Assembly (NCBI RefSeq): GCF_000247815.1
Contig: NC_021674.1
Coordinates: forward strand, 29,762,901 to 29,826,900
Direction of reading: 5' to 3'
Length of the DNA stretch: 64,000 bases
Source: Ficedula albicollis
Taxonomy: Eukaryota > Chordata > Aves > Passeriformes > Muscicapidae
Positions 35,716-50,314 of the stretch are shown here, piece after piece. The translations under genes were made by a program, and so were the position numbers. How positions within the stretch are numbered: position 1 is the first letter of the stretch; each line of letters begins with the position of its first letter. The notes beneath the pieces are model-generated. The model made no database searches. It saw only the letters and a list, made by a program, of their open reading frames with translations, and was not told the origin of the DNA.

Positions 35716-38429
35716 ACAGGAAGCTATATTAAAATGCCAACAACAAGATTTGCAACATACCTGCTAGAAAAGTGATCTGTTGTGTAGGCTGAAGGATCTT
35801 TGGTTATCTACCAAGTTGGTTAATTGAACAAGAACAAAGGTCAGCAGGGTAAGGCCATGCAGGAACCTTGTAAGAAAAAGCCCTTTAGTCAGACTAGGGC
35901 ATGTTTATGGGACTGATACACCCAGCCTGTAAATGCCTCCAAGGCAGAAATGCAGGCAGGAAAGCCACACGAGCACTTGCATGTGTGAGGATGTGGTGTT
36001 CCCCAAAGCAGTGACAGCTTTTCCTCCCTGCCCACACCATGAATTAGTCATATTCCAAGGGCACTGGGGCTGCCTGAATGGGATTCCAGGTTCCCATTGA
36101 TCGTTGCACTCCATTGTTGCAATTTCCCCCTCTCCATCCCCTCCATATCCCTGTTTTCAATTTCTGTTGCAAACAGTGATTTTAGCGTCCCAGGAGGACT
36201 GAAAGTAAGCTCCTGGACTTTCTCCATGGAGAAGAAAAAGTCCCCATTTGCTGCTGCAAGCAGCAGTGGCTGTGGCCCTTGTGAGTGTGGACAGGTGCCG
36301 GTGCAGCCGGCTCCTGCTGAGCTCTCCCATGCCGTGAATCCATCGCCCCCATCCAAGCCAACATCTACCTGCACCCATCTTACCATGACTGAAGTCAACT
36401 CAGGCACTGCTGCAAGGTTTCAGTGGTGATAGCTCAGGTGTGCACTCCACCTGGAAACTTTACCAGTCCAGTTGCTGATGAGCTGCCTCCTGTCCCCCCT
36501 CCACAAACACTGCTCTGACTTTGATGACAACAACTTTGATGACTGCTGAATCAGCTGCATTGACAGGAACATTTGACACTAGCAGGACTTCTTAAGTCAG
36601 TTAAGGCAACCTATTTGTGGTGTCCTGCTGAGTGGTTTAATGCCTTGACCTAAGAACTGGGATTTTTACCTTAGAGTGTTAGATGTATATCCTTTTTTCC
36701 TAGATGCTCTGTTAAGTACCTCTTCAAGTTTACCCTGTCCTACACTTCTGCCTCAGCCTTGCCACTAGGCAGAGGGGTAGGTGTGAGATCTGGCTGTTTG
36801 CTGCAGTGGTTCAGTAACCTAAATATTATTGACCAATGTCCTTCATTATCAGTGTGACCTGAGTTCCTCTGGTATTCTAGACAAATCTAGCTACCACAGC
36901 AGGCCTCTCAGATACCTACATTACAGCAAGAGTACTCAACAGGCCAGAAAGGGTCTAAGCCAGTAGCTCCCAGATGCCAGACTTTGACCCATAGTGTGAA
37001 AGCAGTCTCTATGAGGAGGTTTGCCATGCTGAGGAATGACTGCTGCAGCTCTCCTACTGGAGAGAGCCTGGCATGGTGCCGAGCACAGGGCGTGAGTGGT
37101 GAGCCAGATGCAGACCATGCCCTGGGGTCCCCAGTCAGCAGTTTTGGATGACATTTTGGGACGTCAGCATAACACTTTGTATCCTGGAGTTCTGATCCGC
37201 CACTCTGATTTCAGCTCATTTCTATAATTAAGAAAAAAAAAGGAAAACAACAAATCAAAACCTGTGTGTGTTCTTTAAGAACCATTACTTTAGTGAGAGA
37301 CTGGTAATGCTGTAAGAGTCTTCCTGAGCACTGCAGAGATTTGTCTGTTAACAAGAACTTTATCAAATCTTCATTATCACCACCTACCTATCAGGGGAGC
37401 TAACAATTTCACACCCTTTTTATTCTTAGCTGCACATAATACCCTCTTAACAACAATTTAAAAATAACTGCAGGAAGAACTGAATCACACATAATTTGAA
37501 CAATTAGAAGTGACAAGCTGTTTTTCTCATCTAGTAAAATATGTCCATTTGGCATACTTTGCTGTCTAGCAGAGCTCTTTTATTCACACCACTCCAATCT
37601 CTAAGGAAGACAAGCTATTATTATTATTGTTCAATGGAAGAAGTGGACATCTGTACTTTCAACAAGATTAATATATTGAATGCACCAGAGTTATTTTATA
37701 GACAATGAATTAGTTGTTATGAAGCAGACCCAGGAAATTGAAGATACAAGGCCAAGCCAAGCAAGTCCTTGTGAAAAGCCTTCCTCCTTGGTCCACAGAG
37801 TTAGCCAAACAAAATGAATCAGCCCTCCCATGTGTAGCATCTCCTATTTATAAACTGGGCCTCGTAACAACATTTGCTTTTGAACTTTAAAAATCTTGAA
37901 GTGTTTTGAGAAGAAAGCACACTCCATGTCAGAGGTGGCATAGCCACTCTCCAGAGAAAACAGGGGCCCCGAGTTGAGGATGTTATGTACATGTTATACC
38001 AGCCAGATTTTCTTTTGTTTTGTTTTCATCTATGAACAGTAAAGTTCAGGCTTCTTGCTGAGCTGCAAGCTTGACCTAAGAGTCAAGTGGAGAGCCCAGA
38101 GAGGGCTTACAAAGACCTGATGCCTGAGGGTGCTTAAAGCCTAACTCCTATGACTTTCTTCCTTGGAGACCTACTATAAGGCATAGATTTAAGATTCTTT
38201 ATCACTTTCAGAAATGAGGCACTTGCATCTCATTTTTAAGGATATATGTGCGCCTAAAAAGGCAAGTAAGGCAAGTAGTTAGTGAATATTTCAAAGTAAT
38301 TTTGTATCTAACTTCTATCAAGAAAATGTCAAATGACCTGATGCTTTGAAAAATCCTAGAAAGATTTCTGAATGCATTTACATCTCTGGCCACTGTTACC
38401 CCATGAGTGAAATTAAAGCTATCATAATT
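35716..38429. other. Intergenic; one GC-richer open stretch
   Basis: Around 36200-36430 (+) a GC-richer reading frame contains MEKKKSPFAAASSSGCG and stops at 36429. In another frame, downstream sequence reads DFDDNNFDD. It could be an old retrocopy, but I cannot name a parent. The rest is plain AT-rich DNA. Confidence 0.35.
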
Positions 38430-39180
38430 CCCCACATTGCTGGGGATAAAGATGAGATCTTGCTAGGAAATAAAGAGCTCTGAAGCACCAGTACTGCTAG
38501 AGAACGTTGAGTGGATCTGAGGGTGGTGAGAACATCATTGTTCCTGATACTGTGTCTCTTGCCATAGGGAAAAGAGGAGGCAGGGAGCTGAAGCACTTCT
38601 TTTTACTGTATCTTATTTTGCATTTTTTCATAGTGGTTACGTGGATCTGAGGGTGGTGAGAACATCATTGTTTCTGACATTGTGTCTCTTGCCATAGGGA
38701 AAAGAGGAGGCAGGGAGCTGAAGCACTTCTTTTTACTGTATCTTATTTTGCATTTTTTCATAGTGGTTACCTTCTTGCCTCCAAACATCTCCGACCCTCT
38801 TCACTCTGCCCTGTTCTCCCACCTGCAACATACACAATTTAGTTCATCACATCCTTCTTGCCTCCAAACATCTCCGACCCTCTTAGTTCATCACACGTGG
38901 ATCTGAGGGTGGTGAGAACATCATTGTTCCTGATACTCCCCACATTGCTGGGGATAAAGATGAGATCTTGCTAGGAAATAAAGAGCTCTGAAGCACCAGT
39001 ACTGCTAGAGAACGTTGAGTGGATCTGAGGGTGGTGAGAACATCATTGTTTCTGACATTGTGTCTCTTGCCATAGGGAAAAGAGGAGGCAGGGAGCTGAA
39101 GCACTTCTTTTTACTGTATCTTATTTTGCATTTTTTCATAGTGGTTACCTTCTTGCCTCCAAACATCTCCGACCCTCTTA
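38430..39180. repeat. Mosaic of shuffled direct repeats
   Basis: Three kinds of block alternate. Block A (starting CCCCACATTGCTGGGG) lies at 38430 and 38938. Block B (starting GTGGATCTGAGGGTGGTGAG) lies at 38511, 38641, 38897 and 39019. Block C (CTTGCCTCCAAACATCTCCG) lies near 38773, 38859 and 39151. The spacings are 130 bp for the first two B copies and 508 bp for the A+B pair. Copies of B fall into two subtypes (TTCCTGATAC and TTTCTGACAT). All blocks have the same orientation. Confidence 0.92.
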
Positions 39181-39199
39181 GTTCATCACACCATCTTGA

Positions 39200-41589
39200 A
39201 TAGTAATGGGAGCTTGATTATCCAGTGAGAGAAGTGTGATTCCTCTCTTCTATCTCTCTGAGCACTGACATAGTGCTCATAAATGCAGCAATTTCAAATA
39301 GCATGCTAGGTATTTCAGGAGGTGAAAATGTTCTCTATTTGCTACCAGCAAATCCCATTCTTCTCTGCTTGATCCAGTTTTTTTTTTTCTTCATCTGTTT
39401 TCTTGAAGCAAGTCAAGCATGTTTTGATTGTGCACTCCATTAGCAGAAAAGCAATGTCTAATTCTTAAAAATATCATGTTGGTTTCCTGTGTGCTTCTGT
39501 GCCATTGAGGCTAAGTAATCCCTTGTGAAAAATCTGACCCTATTAGGATGGAACTCTAAGCTCAGAAGAAATCAGTAAGTGTCTGCTTGCTGATGTGCCA
39601 AACAAATCTGGATGAAGCACATCAAAAAGATAAGATTGATCCATTCCCGTGGTCCCAAAGGGAGAAAACTTAGTGCATAGCTGTGCTTCCTTGCATAAAC
39701 TGCACTGACTGCAGGACAGGGTTCTGCCTGGTACCCAGAGTTTTTCACTTTCTACAAAGCATTAGTCTTAATTCTTCACAGAGGAGATCTTTGTTCAGTA
39801 GTCCAACAAGTAATTCTTTAGTCCTTTGGTTCTGTGCTATAGTGTAGCTGTACCCATGAACCACTGGTAAACATTCCTTCTCACTGGAAAGTGATAGTTC
39901 TGATTAATTTACAGGATCAGACTGCAGAGAATTCACTCCAACAATGATAATTCGACCCTTACCCCTTAATTGCCCTGATATTAGGCATAGAATTCTGGTC
40001 TTTTTAGCTATGAAAAATTGTATTTGAATGCAGGTGAGTTTGAAGTCAGGTGTTTGAGACAGTCACAGGGAGAGGTGGGAAGGGGGCCTGCAGGCTTTAC
40101 ATCCAGAAGGAACTGGCTGCAGGAAAAAGGAAATGAAAGAGGTTCCACGATGTAGTTAAGGAATGGCAGAGATTGGGAAAGCACTGAGATTCTCAGTGTG
40201 TCACTGAATGGAGTAGGAAGCAGCCCTACCTTGGGCAGCCAGGCTGCCAGCAGCTGTACCTACCTTGCCTCCAGCAAGGATTATATGTTAACAGCACTGT
40301 TATCATCGCTGTTCTCAGGAACGATCAAGGGTTTGCCTCAGGAACACCCTTTTGGACAATAGCAGCCTTCCTGCCCTCTCTTCACTTGAAGCAAGTAATA
40401 ATTTACAGCTACATCAACAGCAGTCACTGCAGCCCTCAGGCAACTGAATTACAACTGCAGCTAATGCACACAGGACCGAGCAAAAGATACACCCTTTCAC
40501 TATCATCTAGATTCTACAAACGGCTTAAACTGGTGACAAACCCCACAGACCCCCCTATGACATATTTCTAACCTGGGCAGCCTGCATAGGGCTGTGGAGT
40601 CAGTGTCAATTACGTATGTATTACACAAATTACTTACGATTTTGTCGAATAACATAAACTTGTAAACCATGGCACAAATTACCTCTAGTTCAGTTTCCAC
40701 TGAAGCCTAAGAGCTTGTGCTGATGGTGCTTGTGCTTGCTTCCTGAGCCCTATTCAGGCAGCACATTCAGGGCTACATCCAGAGTAGGGCTGTCTGCCCT
40801 GAGCCATTAATTTGGGTCCCTAAAAGGCAGGAGGGTGCCAAATTCACAAACCTGGAAAAGCTCACTCTACAGCTGTGTTATGAAACATCTGTGTTTTCTT
40901 TTTGTGTTGAACTACAGTCTGGGGAATAAATTATGAGTTGTTGGGTTTGTGAGGATCTTTTTCCCTGTATAATGATTTTTTTTTTAATGAACTGAATTTT
41001 AAAAATGGGAAATATTTGCCATTATGTAAGGAATAATCTGTTCAGGAACAGCCTAGCAAAAGATGGTCTGTTTCTGCCATAACTTTCCTTTTCTACAAAC
41101 ATTGACATCCACAGCCTCTGTTTTCTCTCACAAAACTTTTTAATGAAAATTATGACAGAAACAGTCCAGATTTTCAAAATAAAAATCGGCAGAACCTGGA
41201 CACCCAAACTTTCCCTGGAGAAGGTATTGCCAGAACATATATCAGAACAATCCCTGGTAGGGCAGGAAACCTGGTAATGGGGCATATGGAAAAGGCTGAA
41301 GATCTTATTTTTTTCTTTTCCTCAGTCTTTGCTGTCAAAATCTGCCTTCAGCCTCACAGAGCTGCGTGCCTTGTGGCTGAATTTGAAGGAGACAAATATT
41401 GCTAATGGGAAGATTAAGTCAGAGACTGCATAAACAAATGCTTCAGCGTAAGCATGGGGACGTGTGTGAGTCCTTGGGATGGATCCAAGAGCTAGGAGGG
41501 AGCTGGCTGGTGTCATTGAGTATGGCAAGGCCATGCTCTATCACATTTGAAAAATTATGGTAATTTGATGAGGTGCCCAAGGTCAAGAA
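39200..41589. other. Intergenic, nothing recognised
   Basis: AT-rich non-coding sequence with small T-rich runs (39378, 40978). No supported gene, RNA or repeat family. Confidence 0.45.
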
Positions 41590-42145
41590 GAAAGGCAAAT
41601 GTCACACCCACCTCCAAGAAAGGCAAGAAGGAGTGTATTTCTTAGCAGGAACCTTGCTAGGAGCACAGTTTGGTACTAATGAGGCTGAGTTTGAAGAACT
41701 GTGTCCAGCCTACAGGAGGACATCTGGCAGAGGACCACAAGTCACAGGGCATGGGAGAAGACACTGAGACAACAAAGTTTATTTAGCCTAAGAAAGAGAA
41801 GGAGAATAGGGAGGCCTATTGCCATCTTTCACTGATGGGGAGGCTACAGAGGGAACAGAGCCAGATACTTCTCAGACTTTTACCAGAAGGGTACAAAAGA
41901 TAGTGTTTGCAGTTTACAGTACAGCAAACTTCAACTGAATATAAGAAAAGAAAATGTCATCCTGAGAGTGATACTGCACTGGAACAGGGCAGAGAGGCCG
42001 TGGAGTTCCAGTCCTGGACATTTTCAAAATTCAGCTGGTCAAGGCCTTGAGCAACCCCACCTAGCTTTGAAGTTAGCCCTGCTGTAAGCAGGTAGCCTGT
42101 CAGGAATGCCTTCAGCCTGAATTAATCTGTGGTTCTTGTGTTGGG
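41590..42145 (+). mobile_element. CR1 LINE 3' remnant
   Basis: It begins GTCACACCCACCTCCAAGAA, like the CR1 ORF2 stretch before the 3' UTR. It passes through ACTGGAACAGGGCAGAGAGG, a TTTTCAAAATTCAGCTGG block and CTTGAGCAACC, and ends GCCTTCAGCCTGAATTAATC. The order fits a CR1 copy with internal deletions and many substitutions; it has no coding capacity. Confidence 0.8.
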
Positions 42146-44477
42146 GCTTGAGAGTCTTTCATGCCTTTTCTTTCCTAAGTGTATTCCCAAGACGAGAAGA
42201 AGACAGGAAAGTATACATATCTGTTAAAAAACAAAAATAATTCGTTACCCAAATAAGGAAAACAAATGCATACTGAAATGGGCCAAATTATAAATTTGCT
42301 CTTAGATTGCTGTTGTCTGGAGAGTAATGATTCCAGGTGGAGAACAATTGATTTCTAGAAAAGTAAGGATGTTTTGCAAGATACCTTCTGGCTTTTTAAT
42401 GGTAGCCTAAGTTTACTCGCAATAACTGGAATTTCTTCCAGTGTGTTTGAATGCTTTCAAATATAAGGAAGTCCAAATCATTGCTGCTGATGGCTGGGTC
42501 AGGAGATTGTGACTTCTGATGTGTGGAATGCAGTCTCATCTGACACATCTGTGTGCTGGCCTTCTGCTGGGATCTTTTCTTGCAATCCCAACATTGCATT
42601 GCATCATCACTCAAAGCTGTTCTCATTTAACTCCTAAATTTAACAAGTATCTAAAACCTCCAAATCCACATAAAAGATGCTAACCTCTAAAGATTCTTAT
42701 GACATCTTCCTTTGATACTGAAGTTCATTTATCTGAAGATATTTCCAGAATGAAAGTAAATATGCTGGGGAAAATAAAATCAATATGATGGACAGACAAA
42801 CACTTATTGATTAAAAACACTTTCTTAATGTATCATCAGTTTGGTATGGACATTTACCAGCAAGCATAATTTTACTAATATTGTGAGGCCAATACCAGTC
42901 TGTAACAAAGACCTATGGAAAAACCATCTGGCTGCACAGCATTTCTATGACTGTTACGCAGCACACAGTAAATTTCACCACCTTCAATTCCACTTTCAAA
43001 TTTCCGTTCTAGTTCTACAAGAATCTGTAGGAACATCTTGTCTGCATTCTCCACCCCCACGCACATGCATACTCAGGCAGAGTGTAAAACAGTTAATCAA
43101 TTGTTGCTATTCACATGCAGTTTGTTGTATATTCACAGCCACAGGTTTTCCAGCTGAGGTTACCAGCCTGGTTAACACAATGGCAGTACACAGGTATTCC
43201 CTCAGCTGACAGTGCTAGTGCAAAAGTGAGAAGTGATCTCTCTAGAAACAGCCTGAGCACCTGAAAGTAAAGCTAAATACTGTTCTCTTCTGAGCATGAA
43301 ATGGAACCAAACTCCTGCCTGTGCAAAAATGGGTGAGTTTTGCCTGTGTTTGGGCTCATCTTCCAGTAAAGGGTGAGCTGCACATGCAATAGGCATGTTC
43401 CCAAGCGTTTCAGTACCACTCTCAGCTAGCACTTGGCAAAATACAGTAATAGATTAGAACAGTCTCTTATGACAGGGCAGATCTGTATGATGTCCCAGAT
43501 CAGGTCTATTTTCTGCACTTGTGTGGAGCAGTGCCTTAGACAGAATTCTTGCAGCAGCTAGCTCACCTCAGTGCCTTGGTGGTGTCTGAACACCACCCTG
43601 CTTGATGTTTCCCAACTCCACACTTCCTCCTGTTGGCCAGATTCAAATTCAGTCCTCAGTGAGTAGCCTTATCTCCCATGTCTTCCCACAAAAAAAATAT
43701 GCTCTCAAAATGTTGTCATTTATTTCTGTCATGGAAAGAGCTGCTCCCATGCACCTCCCTTGAGAGCCTTACATACACACGAAGTCATGCTGAGATTCAT
43801 CCTTCTTAGCTGGTGTGCCTGATGCTGTGTGCTCCACCTTGTATTAATACTCAGATTCTGAGTCCAGAAAAGCCCCCTTAACAGCCTCATGGACTAATAA
43901 TGATCCAGCTCTCTAATAAAAGGTTAATTCTGTTTTTTCTTGTTCATCTTATCTCTTGGCCCAGAAACAAGCTAGAAACATTTTTTGCATCTGAAGCTGC
44001 CAAAACCCAGCCGTCTTACACAAGAGCAGATGCTTAGAACTTTGTCCCTAGCTGGCTGGCAGAGCAATGCTAGAGCAGAGCCCAGTTTCCTCCCCTCCTG
44101 GCTGCAGCTCAGCTTAGATTACACAGACCCTTGAACCTGCAAGTTCCCACATAGCAGTGAGATCTCTGCTTTGGTTTCAATTGGGTCGTCAAAGTGACAC
44201 CACTGCCATGCACCTAATCTGGGGATGCTCTGCAGGCCCTAAAAGGAAGCTGTTCAAGGGTGGATGCTTGCATATGGGTACATCTGTCAACAGGACAGTT
44301 TCATCAATTGTAGGGCAGATGCTCCCTTCTGTAATTAACTTTATGCTACAAGCAAGAGCTATCAGCTCATTTGCAAGATCCTCACTATCTCTGATGGTTT
44401 CATGTTCTGTGGCTTTAAAGTTCCCATTCTTTGCAATACCTTTTTTCCTTGATCCTTGATTTACAGAAAATCTCATG
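42146..44477. other. Intergenic, nothing recognised
   Basis: Non-coding sequence with open frames up to 122 codons (42841-43209, +) that show no known domain or splice context. Confidence 0.45.
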
Positions 44478-45472
<995 letters not shown>

Positions 45473-47086
45473 ACATACCTTCACATTATTTCTTAGCATT
45501 TATCAATATCAAACCACTATTAACTTGTGCATAACTAGGCAATAGCATCATTACTCATGAGTGCAAGCACAAGTCCCACCCTGCACTCGTGCCTTGGTTT
45601 TTCAGCTGAGAGCCTCCTGTGCATTGCACATGGACAGTCTCTGCAGCCTTGCACTTCTTTCTTAATCAAAGGAACAACTGATTTTCTCTTCTACAGTACT
45701 GCACACAGTTTAATGAAAAAAAGTAAGACACAAGCTTACAAAACTGAGCATAGAGATGTAAGAAACCCTATGAAAGCCAAACATTCTATGTTTCAAGAAG
45801 CAGTAGCAATTTCTTGTGTTCAGTGGCATTTATACTCTGGGGTTCTTTCCAGATTGAACATTTGTTATTTGAATGCTGTATGAATTGTCAATGCAATTTG
45901 CTTATAAACATACTTACACAACTGCAGGAACTCTACTAATTTTCTGTGTGGACCTTCTTGTGCTGTAACAGAGCAAAGGGAGCTGTACAGAACAATATAC
46001 CCAGTATTCCTTGCATAAACCTGTGAGAGCTTGAACTCACAGTGAGCTTTTGTATCTTGAAACAAGCAAAAGCATCTGATCTCATGCATCATCCTTCTAA
46101 ACTCTACCCTGGCTTCTTATATTACTTCGATTAATATCTCATCACAACAGTCTTTTCTCAAGCACTGAATCTGCACTCTATCACTGACAGCAAGCCCCCT
46201 AATCAGGCAGAGTCCAGATGGACAGGTGCAAATATACGATGCAAAACTCATCTTAGGACTGGAGTGGTAGTGAGAGATGATCATCTGAGTACTTTCACCC
46301 TAAGATATATTGCTTATGAGGAATTGTGCTGTTTGAAGGCAGGAAACCCTTATAGCATTAAATAAGGATGAAGCTGTGTGTGGAATTAAGCAGGACTCAA
46401 TACAAATTACTTTTAGAGGAAAAAAAGGAAGGAAAACAGGAAATGTTAGTCATCAAGGTGTGAGATGACAATAGACTAGTAAAGAACTTCAGCTATATAA
46501 GTGAAGATACTTGTGAGAGGCTGCAAGAGATAGATTTAACCAGCCTAAGGAGATAAACAATCACTTTGGATATCATGTCCAGATTACAGGTATATGATAA
46601 AATGGTATAAGAAATTTAGAAAAAAAAATCCAATATTTTGGTTAAGATTAAATGAGGTTAAAATGACATCTAGGCATCACAAGTAGAAGTTCTGTTAAAA
46701 AAAAACCAAAACACAAAAAAAACCAAAAAAACCCCAAGATAAACCAGCAGGGATGCAATAACTTTGTCAGTCCTCTACACTCAAGTGGTCACTTCCAGGG
46801 GGTGACGCATGTCTGCAGAAACTGCAGAGCAGTGTGGCAGTGACTTGTCTCCCTGTGTTTTACAGCTAAATAAAAAGAGGCCACCAGTGATGATTCTTTA
46901 AATGTTGTTGCTTCTGTGACTAGATTTGCCTTTTGCTTCCCACTCATTCATAAACAAAACAAAAGTAGGAAAATGCCAACCAATGCTGAGGGACAATTGG
47001 TGTTGCTGCATCAAGGATTCCTAAAAATTGGGAATATCTTCTGCGTCTAAACCAATGACTCTTTGTCAATTTGTTTGCAGTGCCAG
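45473..47086. other. Intergenic, nothing recognised
   Basis: AT-rich sequence. An A-rich patch at 46697-46735 looks like a decayed poly(A) or simple repeat. No supported gene. Confidence 0.45.
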
Positions 47087-47223
47087 TTCTGCCTGATGCA
47101 TTTGTGATAGCTCACCACTTATCCTGAGAAAATAGAAATACAGCTATTGAATGTGTTCTGCCTGATGCATTTGTGATAGCTCACCATTTATCCTGAGAAA
47201 ATGGAAATACAGCTATTGAATGC
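47087..47223. repeat. Tandem duplication, unit 69 bp
   Basis: GCCTGATGCATTTGTGATAG begins at 47091 and 47160; the copies differ at two or three positions. Confidence 0.92.
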
Positions 47224-47225
47224 AG

Positions 47226-50137
47226 GCCGCTTAGAGAGGTTTGCTTTCTTTTATGGTCACTGATGGAGAGCTGTTGTTCAGCTGTAGCAGGGTGCAGGTG
47301 TGTGCTCTCCTCATAGGCTCAGTCCAGTGTGACAGGCAAGCTCCTGGTTAAGTGACACAGATCCCAAGTGTAACTGCAGACGACTCACCCTTTCCCCTTG
47401 CTCTCCCCTTGCATTTTACCAACATCTTCATAACCTGCCATGACATGAGAACTGGTACCTGCTGTATACCTGTATACCCTGTGACTGATTCAAGCAGCAG
47501 AGAAAGTGCACGTTATCACTTCCTTTCTGAAGACTTGTTACCAGTTTTCCTCCCATCACAGGACTTGTATATGTTGGCTGTTGAATTGCAGAATGCATTC
47601 GAAGGCAAGAGACTTTGTTCTTGTTTAAAACTTTGTCTCTGAATACTTCTTGTACCTCTTTCCATTGAGGGAGTTAAAAAAATCTGGTGCTCTTGTTCTG
47701 ATGCATTTGGGCCCACCATCAAACACTGGCTGTCACTCCCCTTCTTTTTCTGAAAGCCCCTGCAAACTTAGCTTTTGGCAGTATCTCAGAATATGACTAC
47801 ATAGTTGTTTTAGTTGACTCCCATTACTCTTTTGTCCCTTTCCAATACACACTGCTTGCTTGCAGTTGAGAGTGTGATTTTGATTTTCACTGCCTCATAT
47901 GTCAGTTGCAAGCCTGAAGGGACCTTTTTGTAATTGTAATAACAATTCTCAACAAAATCAATGGCACTTTCATTAGTGGTATGGATCATCCATTTTGTTT
48001 TGCCCCAAGGAACAGATGCCTTATTGCAGAAGATGTTACCAGAGAGGCTGACACTCAGCAGTTACAGAGTAGAGCCACATCACAAGGAGGATCTGTCATG
48101 AGGCTGCCTTTAATAGGCAGCCAAAAGATTTTGGCTCACACTACACTGAATTCTCTTATCAACATATTTGGCATCAAAGGAATTACAGTCTTCTAAATTT
48201 TCTGAGTGTGCCTCAACCTCAGTGATCTGGTGACCTCTGCCCTCATAGCAGCCTTGCTATGTGTTAGAAAGTTGGAATAGAGTAACTGCTCCAATTTGAT
48301 ATGGGAAAAGGAGTTTCTCAAGCAAACGCCTACCCAAAATGTCACATCAGTATAAGGACTGGCATCACTGAATTATGTTTTAGGCACTTGGCTCACAGCA
48401 GATACCTGTAGATTCCACAACAGATGCCAGAGGATCTTGCTCCAGCACCAATGCACAGGAGCACATCCCAGCTGTGCTCTCACCCACACTTATGGGTTTC
48501 TTTCCCATGAACACAGGAACAACAGGAAGAGAAAGACAGAGGAGTGAGCCTGGTGCATGCTCAACTTTACTCTGTTAAGAGAGTTAGGCCTTGGACCTAA
48601 CTAGGACCCATCCTGGCCCTAGGAATAAGAATGTGTTTTCCAGAAGCACAGAGGCAGATTGAGGTGCTGTGGGGTGTTGTGACTATGCTAAGCCAGTGTT
48701 GTTCCTTCTTCCCTCTGCTGATGTATTCTTCCCCCCAAAAAAGGGTGCACCAGCTGTGCTGATAGAGCTGCTTGTGTGGTCACTGTGTGGACCAGATTGG
48801 GAGACTCCATCTGAAAAATAATTTCCTTTTTGTTATTTTCTGACTGGAGTGGTTGCGCAAAGCTGTTTACAGCACAGCTGCACTACTGAGGGATAGCGTG
48901 CCACTGGACAGGGTGTAAATGAGAGGAGGCATCTCTGGGGAGGAGTCTGTAAGGAGGAGAAGGAGATGATACTTTAAACCAGAATAGCTGTGAAACTCTT
49001 TGTAATGTAAACTACAGCTGAAGCCAGTTCATCTTCTTGGGCTTTCTTTGTGGTCACTAGGGAAAGATAAGCTCTTTCCAAGTGATGGAGAGCAGAAGTC
49101 CTTATCTCCATTGATTATAGAGAGACCCCAGACAGTGAAGTGCTTAATGTTACAAATACCCCAAAACAAGCAGTGAAGCCAAACTCCAGTGTCTCAAACA
49201 ATTTTCCTCTTGCTTTTTTTCATATTAAGGAAATAACTTTCATTTTTTGTGCCAAGAGTCTGCCACAATAGCAGAACTATGTTCCTGAGTGTAAAGCTAC
49301 TTTGAAATCTGATCAGTCAACAAACAGGAATCTCAATCCTAACTTCACCTACCAGTTCTGACAACCCTCATCTCCAGAATTTTTTTATTTTCAGATATTA
49401 TACAGTGTTTAAGATAGGTTTCTATCCCCATCCTTACCTAATAGAGATAACCTTTTAAAGTCTGCCTTCACTTCTTTTTTTCTTCCTCTGAGTATCCCTT
49501 TCTCAGTTGGTGAGCCACATTTCACCCTTGAAGTTGTTTAGCCAGCTCCCACTCCACTCTCCGAAATGCTCCTTCATTAATTCAAATGGAGTCTGGGCTG
49601 AAAGGGGGGAAACTGCACTATCCATCTTCCAGTTGAGCAGGAACAATCAATACCAGTTTCTGTGCTCTGCAGGATCATGTGGCAGTGCACATCTGATATG
49701 GGTAGATCATGAGTTCAGGATACTCTTTTGGGCAGATTAGTTGTAGGAGAGCAGATCTTACCTGCTAAGCTACTCCTTCATAACATTTTGAACATCCTTG
49801 AGCCAGAAAAGAGAGTAAGAGTAGTTCAGTGTCTTGCATTCTGAGGCCACTGTGGATTCAGACCCATGACTATGTACCCTGAAAGTGGAATTACCATAAC
49901 AGGAAAGCCCAGCCCAAGAAGTGCCTGCTGGCAACACAAGCATGCTGTATTTTCTCATGTGAGGATGGCATTTGTGCTCACTCTGGTCCAGCCACATCAG
50001 AATCTGCAGTGTTTATTTATATAAGCTGAAAAAAGACCACCCAGCTATTGCGACCGCACAGTTGTCAGCAGCCATCACCCAAGCAAAACAATATTACATG
50101 TTAATTGACCATGGAATAGCATGCTGGGATTTTGTCT
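47226..50137. other. Intergenic, nothing recognised
   Basis: No open frame above 100 codons, no repeat family recognised and no RNA gene. Confidence 0.45.
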
Positions 50138-50314
50138 TTCCTTGTTTTGCCCATTCTCCCTGTGAATTAGACCAATAAATCTACCATACTGTAAGTCTGT
50201 ATTTTCATTTTTTAGCTCACCGACGTTCCTTGTTTTGCCCATTCTCCCTGTGAATTAGACCAATAAATCTACCATACTGTAAGTCTGTTTTTTCATTTTT
50301 TAGCTCACCGACAC
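50138..50314. repeat. Tandem duplication, unit 88 bp
   Basis: TTCCTTGTTTTGCCCATTCT begins at 50138 and 50226, and the only visible substitution within the unit is at GTCTGTATTT against GTCTGTTTTT. Each unit holds AATAAA and a TTCATTTTTTAG acceptor-like string. Confidence 0.92.

Noticed and set aside
38430..39180. CRISPR-like array of spaced repeats
   Set aside because: The genome is a vertebrate; the repeats are of unequal length and spacing, and the spacers are themselves repeated.
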